Assembly: GCF_000005825.2 (NCBI RefSeq)
Contig: NC_013791.2
Coordinates: forward strand, 806,001 to 870,000
Source: Alkalihalophilus pseudofirmus OF4
GTDB taxonomy: Bacteria > Bacillota > Bacilli > Bacillales > Bacillaceae_D
Length of the DNA stretch: 64,000 nt
Reading direction: 5' to 3'
Below the pieces are notes generated by a model. The model searched no databases. It saw only the letters and a list, made by a program, of their open reading frames with translations, and was not told the DNA's origin. The position numbers were made by a program, and so were the translations under genes. Below, piece after piece: positions 10,037 through 18,075 of the stretch. Positions within the stretch are counted from its first letter, which is position 1. The number at the start of each line of letters is the position of its first letter.

Positions 10037-11200
10037 ATGTCTGATTCCAACGAAAAACCACGAAATGATTTATATGAAGAACGGGTATCAGAGGCGAAAG
10101 TAGTTCGCAAAATCGTCTTTTATAGTGTCATTGGACTTGCTGCAATGGCGTTAATAGCCATAATTAGTGGTTATTTTTATTTTAGTAATGCATTAGGTCC
10201 GGTAGATTCAGGAGAAGGGGAAACGGTTGAAGTAACGATCCCGATTGGGTCATCGTCTACGCAAATCGGACAAATTCTTGAAGAAGAAGGACTTATTAAT
10301 AACGGAACGATTTTCAGATATTACGTACGTTACAAAAATGAATCTGGATTTCAAGCAGGTACGTATGCCTTGTCTACTTCAATGACTATGGATGAAATGA
10401 TTCAAGAGTTAAAAGAAGGACGTGTCATTGAAGAGCCTGAGTTAATCTTCACCATTCCTGAAGGCAGATGGTTAGAAGATGTAGCTGTTATGATTGCGAA
10501 TGAAACGGGTCATGATGCAGAAGAAGTCATGTCTGTACTGAATGACGAAGAGTACTTAGAAGAATTGATTAATCGTTTTAGTATGCTGACAGATGATATC
10601 TTGCAAGAAGATATCCGCTATCCTCTTGAAGGGTATTTATTCCCGGCACGTTATGACTTTTTGGAAGCTGAACCTAGCATTCAAACGGTGATTGAAGCAA
10701 TGCTTAGCCGTACGCAGGAAATTATTGATCAGAATATGGCTGCGATTGAAGAAAGTGACTATTCAGTACACGAGATCTTAGCGCTTGCATCCATTATTGA
10801 AAGAGAAGCACAAACGTCTGAGGACCGTTATAAAATTGCAGGGGTTCTTCACAATCGACTTGATGAAGATATGAGACTTGAGGTTGACCCAACAGTCGCT
10901 TATGCGATTGGGGAGCACAGATATATGACTACCTTTGCTGACCTTGAAGTTCAGTCCCCATATAATACGTATCGTAATACAGGGATTCCAATCGGACCGA
11001 TTGCAAACCCTGGGGAAGATGCGATTAAAGCGGCAATCAACCCAGAAGATACAAATTATTTATTCTTCTATGCGCGTTATAACGGAGAGGTTATTTACAA
11101 TGAAACATATGAAGCACATAACCGGACTCATCAGCAGTACCGCCAGGAATGGGTAGAGGCTGCACAAGATGAAGGTGAAACAGAAACTGAGACAGAGTAG
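10037..11200 (+). CDS. mltG: Endolytic murein transglycosylase MltG
   Basis: The protein has 387 residues. It has a short cytoplasmic N-terminus, one membrane helix (about residues 26-50) and then an extracellular YceG/MltG domain with LysM-like and catalytic parts. The catalytic Glu is expected in ILALASIIEREAQ near residue 253, and RYPLEGYLFPARYDF is also typical. MltG cuts nascent glycan strands next to the membrane and so sets strand length. A ribosome site GGAAGGGGGAG is upstream and a TATAAT at 10008-10013 may be its -10. The extreme C-terminus is acidic (GETETETE). Confidence 0.93.
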   Translation: MSDSNEKPRNDLYEERVSEAKVVRKIVFYSVIGLAAMALIAIISGYFYFSNALGPVDSGEGETVEVTIPIGSSSTQIGQILEEEGLINNGTIFRYYVRYKNESGFQAGTYALSTSMTMDEMIQELKEGRVIEEPELIFTIPEGRWLEDVAVMIANETGHDAEEVMSVLNDEEYLEELINRFSMLTDDILQEDIRYPLEGYLFPARYDFLEAEPSIQTVIEAMLSRTQEIIDQNMAAIEESDYSVHEILALASIIEREAQTSEDRYKIAGVLHNRLDEDMRLEVDPTVAYAIGEHRYMTTFADLEVQSPYNTYRNTGIPIGPIANPGEDAIKAAINPEDTNYLFFYARYNGEVIYNETYEAHNRTHQQYRQEWVEAAQDEGETETETE

Positions 11201-11268
11201 GACAAACAGAGGGGGATGTGGCAGTGGCACTCCCTCTCTTTCTACGTCCAAATAAGAGGTAGAAAGAA

Positions 11269-11916
11269 GTGGAAACTGTGATTAATAACCAAGTTGAAAA
11301 TTATCTAAAATCACTTGTCCCTAAAAGAACGCCATTCGTTATGGAGATGGAAGCGTACGCCAAAGAACATCAAGTGCCGATTATGGATTTAGTCGGGATG
11401 GAGAGCCTGCTTTGGAAGCTTAAACTGATTCAGCCAGAACGCATCCTTGAAGTGGGGGCAGCCATCGGCTATTCTGCAATCCGAATGGCACAAGAGCTTC
11501 CGAATACAACCATTGTTACAATTGAGCGTGATGAAGTCCGCTATAAGGAAGCTGTGGCAAATATTGAAAAAAATGAGCTGTCTAACCGAATTGAGGTACG
11601 ATTTGGTGATGCACTTGATTTAGCTCAAATACTTGAATCAGAGCCCCTTTTTGATGTATTATTTATTGATGCCGCAAAAGGGCAATATCAACGTTTTCTT
11701 GACTTATATGGGAAAATGGTCAAGCCAAATGGTGTTGTTTTTTCTGATAATGTTTTATTTAGAGGCCTAGTTGCCGAAGATGAAATAGAAGAAAAGCGAT
11801 TACGCTCTATTGCTAGGAAATTAAGAACATATAATGAGTGGTTAATGCAGCATCCTGACTATGATACTAGAATTTTACCGGTCGGAGATGGGCTTGCGAT
11901 AAGTATTAAGAAATAG
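11269..11916 (+). CDS. trmR: tRNA 5-hydroxyuridine methyltransferase TrmR (YrrM)
   Basis: This 215-residue class I SAM-dependent O-methyltransferase has the SAM motif ILEVGAAIGYSAIRMA near residue 59 and metal/substrate-side motif VLFIDAAKGQYQRFL near 134, as in the catechol O-methyltransferase-like family. B. subtilis YrrM (TrmR) methylates 5-hydroxyuridine at tRNA position 34 to 5-methoxyuridine. The two genes that follow make the hydroxyuridine substrate, which supports the call. The start is a GTG with AGAGGT at 11255-11260; a second GTG at 11278 is possible. Confidence 0.88.
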   Translation: METVINNQVENYLKSLVPKRTPFVMEMEAYAKEHQVPIMDLVGMESLLWKLKLIQPERILEVGAAIGYSAIRMAQELPNTTIVTIERDEVRYKEAVANIEKNELSNRIEVRFGDALDLAQILESEPLFDVLFIDAAKGQYQRFLDLYGKMVKPNGVVFSDNVLFRGLVAEDEIEEKRLRSIARKLRTYNEWLMQHPDYDTRILPVGDGLAISIKK

Positions 11917-11939
11917 AAGTACAGGAGGGTGAGAGTAAC

Positions 11940-12872
11940 ATGAGTAAAAAGCCAGAATTACTATGCACGCCGGCAGATCTAACAGCAGCAGAACGCTTAT
12001 TTAAAGCAGGTGCTGATGCGGTCATCATCGGTGAAGAACGTTACGGGCTTCGTCTAGCAGGGGAGTTTACAAGAGACGATATCAAAGCTTGTGTGAAGCT
12101 TGCACACGCTGCAGGTAAAAAAGTGTATGTGGCGATGAATGCACTTTTTCATAATGATAAAGTAGGGGAACTAGCAGATTACATTGCATTCTTAAAAGAG
12201 GCTGATGTGGACGCAATTGTATTTGGGGACCCTGCTGTGTTAATGACAGCAAGAGAAGTGGCTCCTGATATGAAGCTGCACTGGAATACAGAAACAACGG
12301 CAACGAACTGGTTTACAGCAAATTACTGGGGACGTAAGGGAGCAAAACGTGCTGTGTTGGCACGTGAGCTTAATATGGATGCCATCGTTGAAATTAAAGA
12401 AGAAGCGGATGTTGAGGTTGAGGTTCAAGTACATGGCATGACATGTATGTTCCAATCAAAACGTATGCTAATCGGAAACTATATGAAGTTCCAAGGAAAG
12501 AATCTAGCTGTAGAACGTACGGGTCAATCTCGTAATATGGTGTTATTTGATGAAGAACGTGATGCAAAATATCCTATTTTTGAAGATGAAAATGGGACGC
12601 ATATTATGAGCCCTAATGATATTTCTATTATTGATGAGCTAGAAGAGATGATTGATGCTGGAGTGGACAGCTTTAAGATTGAAGGAATCTTAAAATCAAC
12701 TGAGTATATGGAAGAAGTAGTAGCGGCGTATCGTGCGGCGATCGATTTATGTGTTCTAGACCGTGATGCCTATGAAGAGACGAAAGATGAGTTTGTTGAA
12801 CAAATCGAAGCAATCCAGCCAGCTAACCGTAAGTTAGATACAGGATTCTTCTTTAAAGAAACGGTTTATTAA
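11940..12872 (+). CDS. yrrN: U32 family protein TrhP1/YrrN (tRNA ho5U34 formation)
   Basis: The 310-residue protein belongs to the U32 'collagenase-like peptidase' family. It begins ELLCTPADLTAAERLFKAGADAV and contains VQVHGMTCMFQSKRMLIGNY and SFKIEGILKSTEYM. In B. subtilis YrrN and YrrO (TrhP1/TrhP2) are needed for prephenate-dependent hydroxylation of U34. Compared with the next gene, this paralogue lacks the four-cysteine cluster and is shorter, so it is likely the partner subunit rather than the iron-sulfur-bearing one. AGGAGGGTGAG precedes the ATG. Confidence 0.86.
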   Translation: MSKKPELLCTPADLTAAERLFKAGADAVIIGEERYGLRLAGEFTRDDIKACVKLAHAAGKKVYVAMNALFHNDKVGELADYIAFLKEADVDAIVFGDPAVLMTAREVAPDMKLHWNTETTATNWFTANYWGRKGAKRAVLARELNMDAIVEIKEEADVEVEVQVHGMTCMFQSKRMLIGNYMKFQGKNLAVERTGQSRNMVLFDEERDAKYPIFEDENGTHIMSPNDISIIDELEEMIDAGVDSFKIEGILKSTEYMEEVVAAYRAAIDLCVLDRDAYEETKDEFVEQIEAIQPANRKLDTGFFFKETVY

Positions 12873-12881
12873 GGAGGGAAT

Positions 12882-14147
12882 ATGATGCAGACGATTGCTG
12901 AAACAACAAAAGAAGGCAAGCGTATTATCGTGAAAAAGCCTGAGCTTCTTGCTCCGGCAGGAAGTTTAGATAAGCTGAAAGTCGCTGTACATTACGGTGC
13001 AGATGCTGTGTATATCGGAGGCCGGGAATTTGGCCTGCGTTCTAATGCAGACAACTTCTCAATCGATCAAATGCGTGAAGGTGTACAGTTTGCAAGTAAA
13101 TACGGGGCAAAAGTATATGTTACAACGAATATCTATGCTCATAATGAAAATATGGACGGGCTTGAAGAATACTTGCGTGACTTGCAGGATGTTGGTATAA
13201 CAGGGATTATCGTTGCTGATCCATTGATTATTGAAACCTGTAAGCGAGTGGCACCTAAAGTAGAGGTGCACCTTAGCACACAGCAATCTCTTTCTAACTG
13301 GCTCGCTGTGAAGTATTGGAAAGAAGAAGGCTTACACCGTGTCGTTTTAGCTCGTGAGGTCAGTTTAGAAGAAATGCTTGAGATGAAGAAAAATGTGGAT
13401 ATTGAAATTGAAACATTTGTACACGGAGCAATGTGTATTTCATACTCAGGACGTTGTGTATTAAGTAACCATATGACTGCACGTGATTCAAACCGTGGAG
13501 GCTGCTGTCAATCATGCCGTTGGGAATATGATCTTTACGAAACGAATGAAGACGGGGAAAAAGCATTATTTAACCCAGATGATGCAGCTTATACGATGAG
13601 CCCGAAAGATTTGAACCTTGTTCAAGCCATTCCTAAGCTGATTGAAGCAGGAATTGACAGTTTAAAAGTAGAAGGACGTATGAAATCTATCCATTACGTA
13701 GCAACTGTAACAAGTGTGTACCGTAAAGTAATTGATGCCTATTGTGCGGATCCTGAAAATTTTGTTATTGATAAATCTTGGTTAGATGAACTTGAGAAAT
13801 GTGCTAACCGTGATTTTGCACCTCAATTCTTTGAAGGCAAGCCGACGTTTGAAGAGCAAATGTATGGAACGCATCCAAAGCGTACGAAATATGATTTTGC
13901 TGGTCTTGTGCTTGATTATGATGCGGAGACAAGCATGGTAACATTACAGCAGCGCAATCACTTCAAACCTGGTGATGAGATCGAGTTCTTTGGTCCAGAA
14001 ATTGAAAACTTTGTCCAAACAGTAGGAACGATTTGGAACGAAGAAGGCGATGAGATTGATGCAGCAAGACATCCGCTTGAGATCGTTCGTTTCAAGGTAG
14101 ACCGTCCGGTTTATCCTCAGAATATGATGCGTAAAGAGGTACGATAA
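12882..14147 (+). CDS. yrrO: U32 family protein TrhP2/YrrO (tRNA ho5U34 formation)
   Basis: The 421-residue U32 protein has KPELLAPAGSLDKLKVAVHY at the start, VHGAMCISYSGRCVLSN near residues 184-200 and RDSNRGGCCQSCRWEY soon after. These cysteines are the conserved U32 set that likely binds a [4Fe-4S] cluster. SLKVEGRMKSIHYV follows, then a C-terminal beta-barrel extension. With YrrN it should hydroxylate U34, feeding TrmR two genes upstream. AAGGAGGG precedes tandem ATGs at 12882 and 12885. Its stop touches the udk start (TAAATG). Confidence 0.88.
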   Translation: MMQTIAETTKEGKRIIVKKPELLAPAGSLDKLKVAVHYGADAVYIGGREFGLRSNADNFSIDQMREGVQFASKYGAKVYVTTNIYAHNENMDGLEEYLRDLQDVGITGIIVADPLIIETCKRVAPKVEVHLSTQQSLSNWLAVKYWKEEGLHRVVLAREVSLEEMLEMKKNVDIEIETFVHGAMCISYSGRCVLSNHMTARDSNRGGCCQSCRWEYDLYETNEDGEKALFNPDDAAYTMSPKDLNLVQAIPKLIEAGIDSLKVEGRMKSIHYVATVTSVYRKVIDAYCADPENFVIDKSWLDELEKCANRDFAPQFFEGKPTFEEQMYGTHPKRTKYDFAGLVLDYDAETSMVTLQQRNHFKPGDEIEFFGPEIENFVQTVGTIWNEEGDEIDAARHPLEIVRFKVDRPVYPQNMMRKEVR

Positions 14148-14783
14148 ATGGTGAAGAAACCGATAGTGATTGGTGTGGCAGGCGGAACAGGTTCTGGTAA
14201 AACCACTGTCGCAAAAGAAATTTTTCAACAGTTTAATGAGCAGTCTATTGTGTTAATCGAACAAGATGCGTATTATAAGGATCAAAGCCACCTTGCATTT
14301 GAGGAACGTCTTCAAACAAACTATGATCACCCTTTTGCTTTTGATAATGATTTATTACTTGAGCACCTGCAGCAGCTTGCTCGCGGTGAGGGGATAGAGA
14401 AGCCAGTTTATGATTACAAAGCACATACACGCTCTGATGATGTTATTGTGATCGACCCAAAAGACGTAATTATTGTTGAGGGGATTTTGATTTTAGAAGA
14501 CGAACGCCTTCGTAATATGATGGATATTAAATTATTCGTCGATACTGATGCTGATATTCGTATTATCCGCCGTCTTGTTCGTGATATTAAAGAACGCGGC
14601 CGCTCGATTGAATCAGTAATTGACCAATATACAACGGTTGTAAGACCTATGCATCTCCAATTTATTGAGCCGACAAAGCGTTATGCGGACGTAGTCATTC
14701 CAGAGGGTGGCCAAAACCGTGTCGCAATTGATCTAATGGTGACAAAAATTCGCACAATTATTGAAGAAAAAGCCATTTTGTAA
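14148..14783 (+). CDS. udk: Uridine kinase
   Basis: The 211-residue protein is the normal length of uridine/cytidine kinase. It has a Walker A motif [12 protein letters not shown] at residues 8-19, the DHPFAFDND motif, [11 protein letters not shown], and [13 protein letters not shown] with a lid-like arginine set. It phosphorylates uridine and cytidine to UMP and CMP for pyrimidine salvage. It is the last gene of the mltG-yrrM-yrrN-yrrO-udk unit, in the order found in B. subtilis. Confidence 0.96.
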   Translation: MVKKPIVIGVAGGTGSGKTTVAKEIFQQFNEQSIVLIEQDAYYKDQSHLAFEERLQTNYDHPFAFDNDLLLEHLQQLARGEGIEKPVYDYKAHTRSDDVIVIDPKDVIIVEGILILEDERLRNMMDIKLFVDTDADIRIIRRLVRDIKERGRSIESVIDQYTTVVRPMHLQFIEPTKRYADVVIPEGGQNRVAIDLMVTKIRTIIEEKAIL

Positions 14784-14790
14784 TAGCATA

Positions 14791-14826
14791 AAGAAAGCGA
14801 GGTTCCATAGACCTTGCTTCTTTTTC
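14791..14826 (+). terminator. Rho-independent terminator after udk
   Basis: An AAGAAAGCGAGGT / ACCTTGCTTCTT stem (slightly imperfect) is followed by five T. Confidence 0.8.
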
Positions 14827-14907
14827 TACATATGTATAGAATTTCTTATTTTAGATGGGAATACTATATACAACTGATATTGGATATATGACGAGGAGTG
14901 AAAGTCA

Positions 14908-15384
14908 ATGGCAGAAGAAAAAAAGCATTATATGACTGAAGATGGAAAGCGAAAATTAGAAGAAGAATTAGAATTTCTTAAAACAGAGCGACGTAAAGAA
15001 GTCGTTGAGCGTATAAAAATTGCCCGCAGCTTTGGTGATCTATCTGAGAACTCTGAGTACGACTCAGCAAAAGAAGAGCAAGCTTTCGTTGAAGGACGTA
15101 TTGCTCAGCTTGAAAAAATGATTCGTAACGCGGTTATGATTGAAGAAGAAGCAGGTTCTTCTCATGCTGTATCATTAGGTAAGCGTGTTAAATTTATTGA
15201 ACTTCCTGATGGAGATGAAGAAGAGTATACAATCGTAGGTAGTGCAGAAAGTGATCCTGCAGAAGGCAAGATCTCAAACGATTCACCAATGGCACAAAGC
15301 ATACTAGGACGCTCTGTAGGAGATAAAGTAACAGTTAACACTCCTGCTGGTGAAATGAAAATTGAAATCTTAGAAATTAACTAA
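14908..15384 (+). CDS. greA: Transcription elongation factor GreA
   Basis: The 158-residue protein has the standard length and layout. An N-terminal coiled coil has [20 protein letters not shown] and, at the tip, [16 protein letters not shown] with the acidic residues that reach the RNA polymerase active site. The C-terminal FKBP-like part has [19 protein letters not shown]. GreA restarts backtracked polymerase by transcript cleavage. It has its own upstream region of about 80 bp after the udk terminator and a GAGGAGTG ribosome site. Confidence 0.97.
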   Translation: MAEEKKHYMTEDGKRKLEEELEFLKTERRKEVVERIKIARSFGDLSENSEYDSAKEEQAFVEGRIAQLEKMIRNAVMIEEEAGSSHAVSLGKRVKFIELPDGDEEEYTIVGSAESDPAEGKISNDSPMAQSILGRSVGDKVTVNTPAGEMKIEILEIN

Positions 15385-15393
15385 GCAATGAAG

Positions 15394-15420
15394 AAAACCG
15401 CCTCTACGGGCGGTTTTTTG
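15394..15420 (+). terminator. Rho-independent terminator of greA
   Basis: The stem AAACCGCC / GGGCGGTTT has a 5-nt loop and is followed by six T. It lies between the convergent greA and acyl-CoA dehydrogenase genes. Confidence 0.9.
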
Positions 15421-15434
15421 TTTTTTAATATGTT

Positions 15435-16580
15435 TTATTGATCCAATACTTGTTTTGCTAGCTGAATGACCGTCATATCATCCATTGGTGGATTATGCAA
15501 ACCAAACCGGACATCCCGGTAGTAACGTTGCAGAGGATTATCGTGAAAGAGACCGCTTGCTCCGGCCACCCGCATTGCTTGGTCTACAACATCGTTGGCC
15601 GAATTAACTACCATCATTTTAACGGCAGCAAGCTCCGGCTTCATGAATGATCTTTCTTCTTGTGATGAACTATCCCATTTTTTAGCTACTGAGTAGAGAA
15701 AATGTCTGCTTTGCATCAGCTTCGCTTCATTTTCTCCAATGCGCTGCTGCACATTTGGCAGCTCACTTATTGTGCCTGAAATACTATTTGGCGAATACGT
15801 TTTTGCGAAGTTGATCGATTCTCTCTGAGCAGCTTCAGCAATGCCTAAGTAGCATGCAGGTATATGCAAAAGCCAGCCCATCGGCGTTTTTTCTTTGTTT
15901 GAAAGCCGTTCGACTAAGAAACGGTTAGGTACTCGCACATTTTTTAACAGGAGGTCGTGACTGCCTGTAGCACGCATTCCAACGGTGTTCCAGGTTTCGT
16001 CAATTATTATGCCCGGACTCTCACGCGGAATTAGAAAGTTAGCCACTCCTTCTTCATCTTCTAAAGAGGCTGTGACAATAAAATAATCAAGTACAGGAGC
16101 CATTGTCGTGAATGTTTTCTTTCCTGAAATCACCCACTCTGTGCCATCTTTCACAGCAGTCGTTTGCGGTTTGCCCCCTCGGGTAGGACTTCCTGTATCA
16201 GGCTCAGTTGCCGCAGCATTAATTAATTTGCCGTGATGGAATACCTCCTCACAAATCTCTTTATAAATGTTTTCGTTCCACTTATTTTGTTCTCCTAAAT
16301 TCTTAATGATTCCCATATGCCAGCCAATGGATAAAGCCGTAGCCCCGTCACCCTGTGCCAAGAGTTGCTGTAAGCGCACAAGTTCGTATAATGTTATCTC
16401 AGCTCCCCCGTATTTCTTTGGCACGGTCAAACTTGTGTAACCTATCTGTTTTAGTTCTTCTATATTTTCTTTTGGGAAGCTCGCATCTAGATCATGAGCT
16501 GCAGCTCGTTTACGGAATCGTTCTACAAAAGGTTGTAATTCTTTTAAGCGCTCATCTGTTTGGTGTAAGTTACTACCCAC
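15435..16580 (-). CDS. Acyl-CoA dehydrogenase family flavoprotein (YdbM-like)
   Basis: The 381-residue product follows the acyl-CoA dehydrogenase plan. The N-terminal helical part has LTVPKKYGGAEITLYE, the central beta part ATEPDTGSPTRGGKPQTTAV and WVISGKKTFTTMAP, and the C-terminal helices have RVAGASGLFHDNPLQRYYRD. It should use FAD to oxidise an acyl-CoA or related substrate. The frame extends 21 codons upstream, but AAGGAGG just before fits a GTG start at 16580. Length matches B. subtilis YdbM (381 aa, from memory). The substrate cannot be inferred; the gene interrupts the usual greA-yrrS order. Confidence 0.82.
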   Translation of the reverse strand: MGSNLHQTDERLKELQPFVERFRKRAAAHDLDASFPKENIEELKQIGYTSLTVPKKYGGAEITLYELVRLQQLLAQGDGATALSIGWHMGIIKNLGEQNKWNENIYKEICEEVFHHGKLINAAATEPDTGSPTRGGKPQTTAVKDGTEWVISGKKTFTTMAPVLDYFIVTASLEDEEGVANFLIPRESPGIIIDETWNTVGMRATGSHDLLLKNVRVPNRFLVERLSNKEKTPMGWLLHIPACYLGIAEAAQRESINFAKTYSPNSISGTISELPNVQQRIGENEAKLMQSRHFLYSVAKKWDSSSQEERSFMKPELAAVKMMVVNSANDVVDQAMRVAGASGLFHDNPLQRYYRDVRFGLHNPPMDDMTVIQLAKQVLDQ

Positions 16581-16904
16581 AACTTGACCTCCTTGTTCAA
16601 ATAAACTTATAAACAGAATACGCAAAGCTTTCATAAAACGCAAAAAAACAACCTTGCCTGTTCGGAAAAATGTGTTCTTTTCAAATAGGTCGCATGGTCG
16701 TAAAAAAATATGTAGAATATCGGAAGTTTCACATTACTTTGCTTACATTTGATAGGATAGGAAAAGTGGAAGGTGTGTACCATCACGAAAAAGATGAAAA
16801 TACTTCCTTAGACATAGTCGCCTTTTAGGGAGAGATTTTGTATAATACTATTCATAGATAATCCATTTAGTAGTTGATAGTTTAAGAGAGAGGAAGTGGA
16901 AACT

Positions 16905-17513
16905 GTGCAAGGAACACGTTTTGAACATCGAAAAAAGAAGCGTATGAATACAATTTTAAATGTAGCTATAGGACTCGTAGTGGTTTTAATTATTGTGTTT
17001 GCAGCGCAAATATTCCTCGGCTCTTCTAATACAGAAGAAGCAGCACTTGAAATAGATGACGAATCTGAAGAAAATGTAGAAGTTGAAACAGAACCTGAAG
17101 CAACGGTTGACCCGGAAGAAGTAGCTGATTCACCTGAGGAAGCACCTGATGATGAAGCATTAGAAGAAGATGAAGACGAAGAAGGTACAGAAGAGGATGA
17201 CCTAGAGCCGGTTGAAGACGGTGATTGGGAACCGGTTGGTACAAACCAATCAGGAGAATTCTCACATGACTTTACGAAGGGCGGTCAAAACTGGAATGAA
17301 ATGGAACGAGCTCTTCGTTATGCTGCAGGTCTTGGCGATGACATGATCGTATGGCGTATCGAAAATGGCGGACCTACTTCTGTTGTCGGGACAGTAAGTG
17401 GACCAACTGAGCAAACGACCCCATATCAAATCCAGCTTGATTGGGTAGATGGGCAAGGCTGGATGCCTGTTTCAAAAGAACAATTATCACAAAACCCTTA
17501 TCGCAGAGGGTAA
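16905..17513 (+). CDS. yrrS: DUF1510 membrane-anchored protein (YrrS-like)
   Basis: About 202 residues. A basic N-terminus (RFEHRKKKR) is followed by one membrane helix (about residues 18-40). A long acidic stretch of Glu/Asp/Pro follows, and then a C-terminal DUF1510 domain with GQNWNEMERALRYAAGLGD and LDWVDGQGWMPVSK. The topology is a signal-anchor protein with its domain outside. Spacing from AGAGGA at 16889-16894 suits the GTG at 16905; GTG at 16896 is also in frame but very close. In B. subtilis yrrS is beside pbpI (yrrR) after greA; here pbpI is absent. Confidence 0.82.
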   Translation: MQGTRFEHRKKKRMNTILNVAIGLVVVLIIVFAAQIFLGSSNTEEAALEIDDESEENVEVETEPEATVDPEEVADSPEEAPDDEALEEDEDEEGTEEDDLEPVEDGDWEPVGTNQSGEFSHDFTKGGQNWNEMERALRYAAGLGDDMIVWRIENGGPTSVVGTVSGPTEQTTPYQIQLDWVDGQGWMPVSKEQLSQNPYRRG

Positions 17514-17522
17514 CATGGAAGC

Positions 17523-17550
17523 GGCTGTCCAATTTTTGGGCAGCCACTTG
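17523..17550 (+). terminator. Probable terminator of yrrS
   Basis: An 8-bp stem GGCTGTCC / GGGCAGCC with a T-rich loop. The following T run is weak, so the call is tentative. Confidence 0.5.
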
Positions 17551-17644
17551 CTTTATATACGTTTAATAAATCGGTTTGACACACTCCGCTTCATTATTTC
17601 TTGGGTTATTAACGATGGTTGAAGCTTGGTCAGCCATCATGGGA

Positions 17645-17845
17645 TCAGATTGATAAGGGGAAAGTAAGGCCCCAGCGTAAATAACCTATTCTCCTATCAC
17701 CATTTTCTCCCTGAATAATGGAAAGTATCTGACTTTGAGGGGCTATATTATAGCGAGCAGAATAATCACTAGGAACGTCATTCATAAATTTAAATTCTTC
17801 TTGCAGCTGCTTTCTACCGCTAAATAAAGAGAAACGTCCACACAT
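17645..17845 (-). pseudogene. Truncated SRAP/HMCES-like gene
   Basis: The 66-residue frame starts MCGRFSLFSG, with Cys2 as the catalytic residue of SRAP domains, and has YSARYNIAPQSQIL and RIGYLRWGLTF. It resembles the first third of the YoqW/YedK family, which crosslinks to abasic sites in single-stranded DNA. Family members have about 220 residues, but here a stop follows RWGLTFPLSI. I found no convincing continuation in other frames downstream, so this is a 3'-deleted remnant. GGAGGG precedes the ATG. In an intact protein, later His and Glu residues would complete the active site. Confidence 0.75.
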
Positions 17846-17982
17846 AATATCCCTCCAATATCCATCCGTTTCTAACAAGTATAACCAAGTATCCCTGCAT
17901 GGATCTTAATTAGAATCCTGCACTATGTAAAAATGAGTAGACAAAGACCCCTCGATTGAATATGATAGTGATAACTCCTTAT

Positions 17983-17997
17983 TTGTAATTATTATAA
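17983..17997. promoter_or_regulatory. PerR/Fur-type box upstream of the P-type ATPase
   Basis: TTGTAATTATTATAA matches the B. subtilis PerR consensus TTATAATNATTATAA at all but one defined base. It lies about 80 bp before the pfeT-like start. Fur and Zur boxes share this 7-1-7 architecture, but this site fits PerR best. Confidence 0.72.
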
Positions 17998-18075
17998 ATA
18001 ATAATCTTTATCAATTAAAACCATGACTAAATTATGGAAAACATTCTTCAATCACTGATTACGGGAGGGGTTTAA

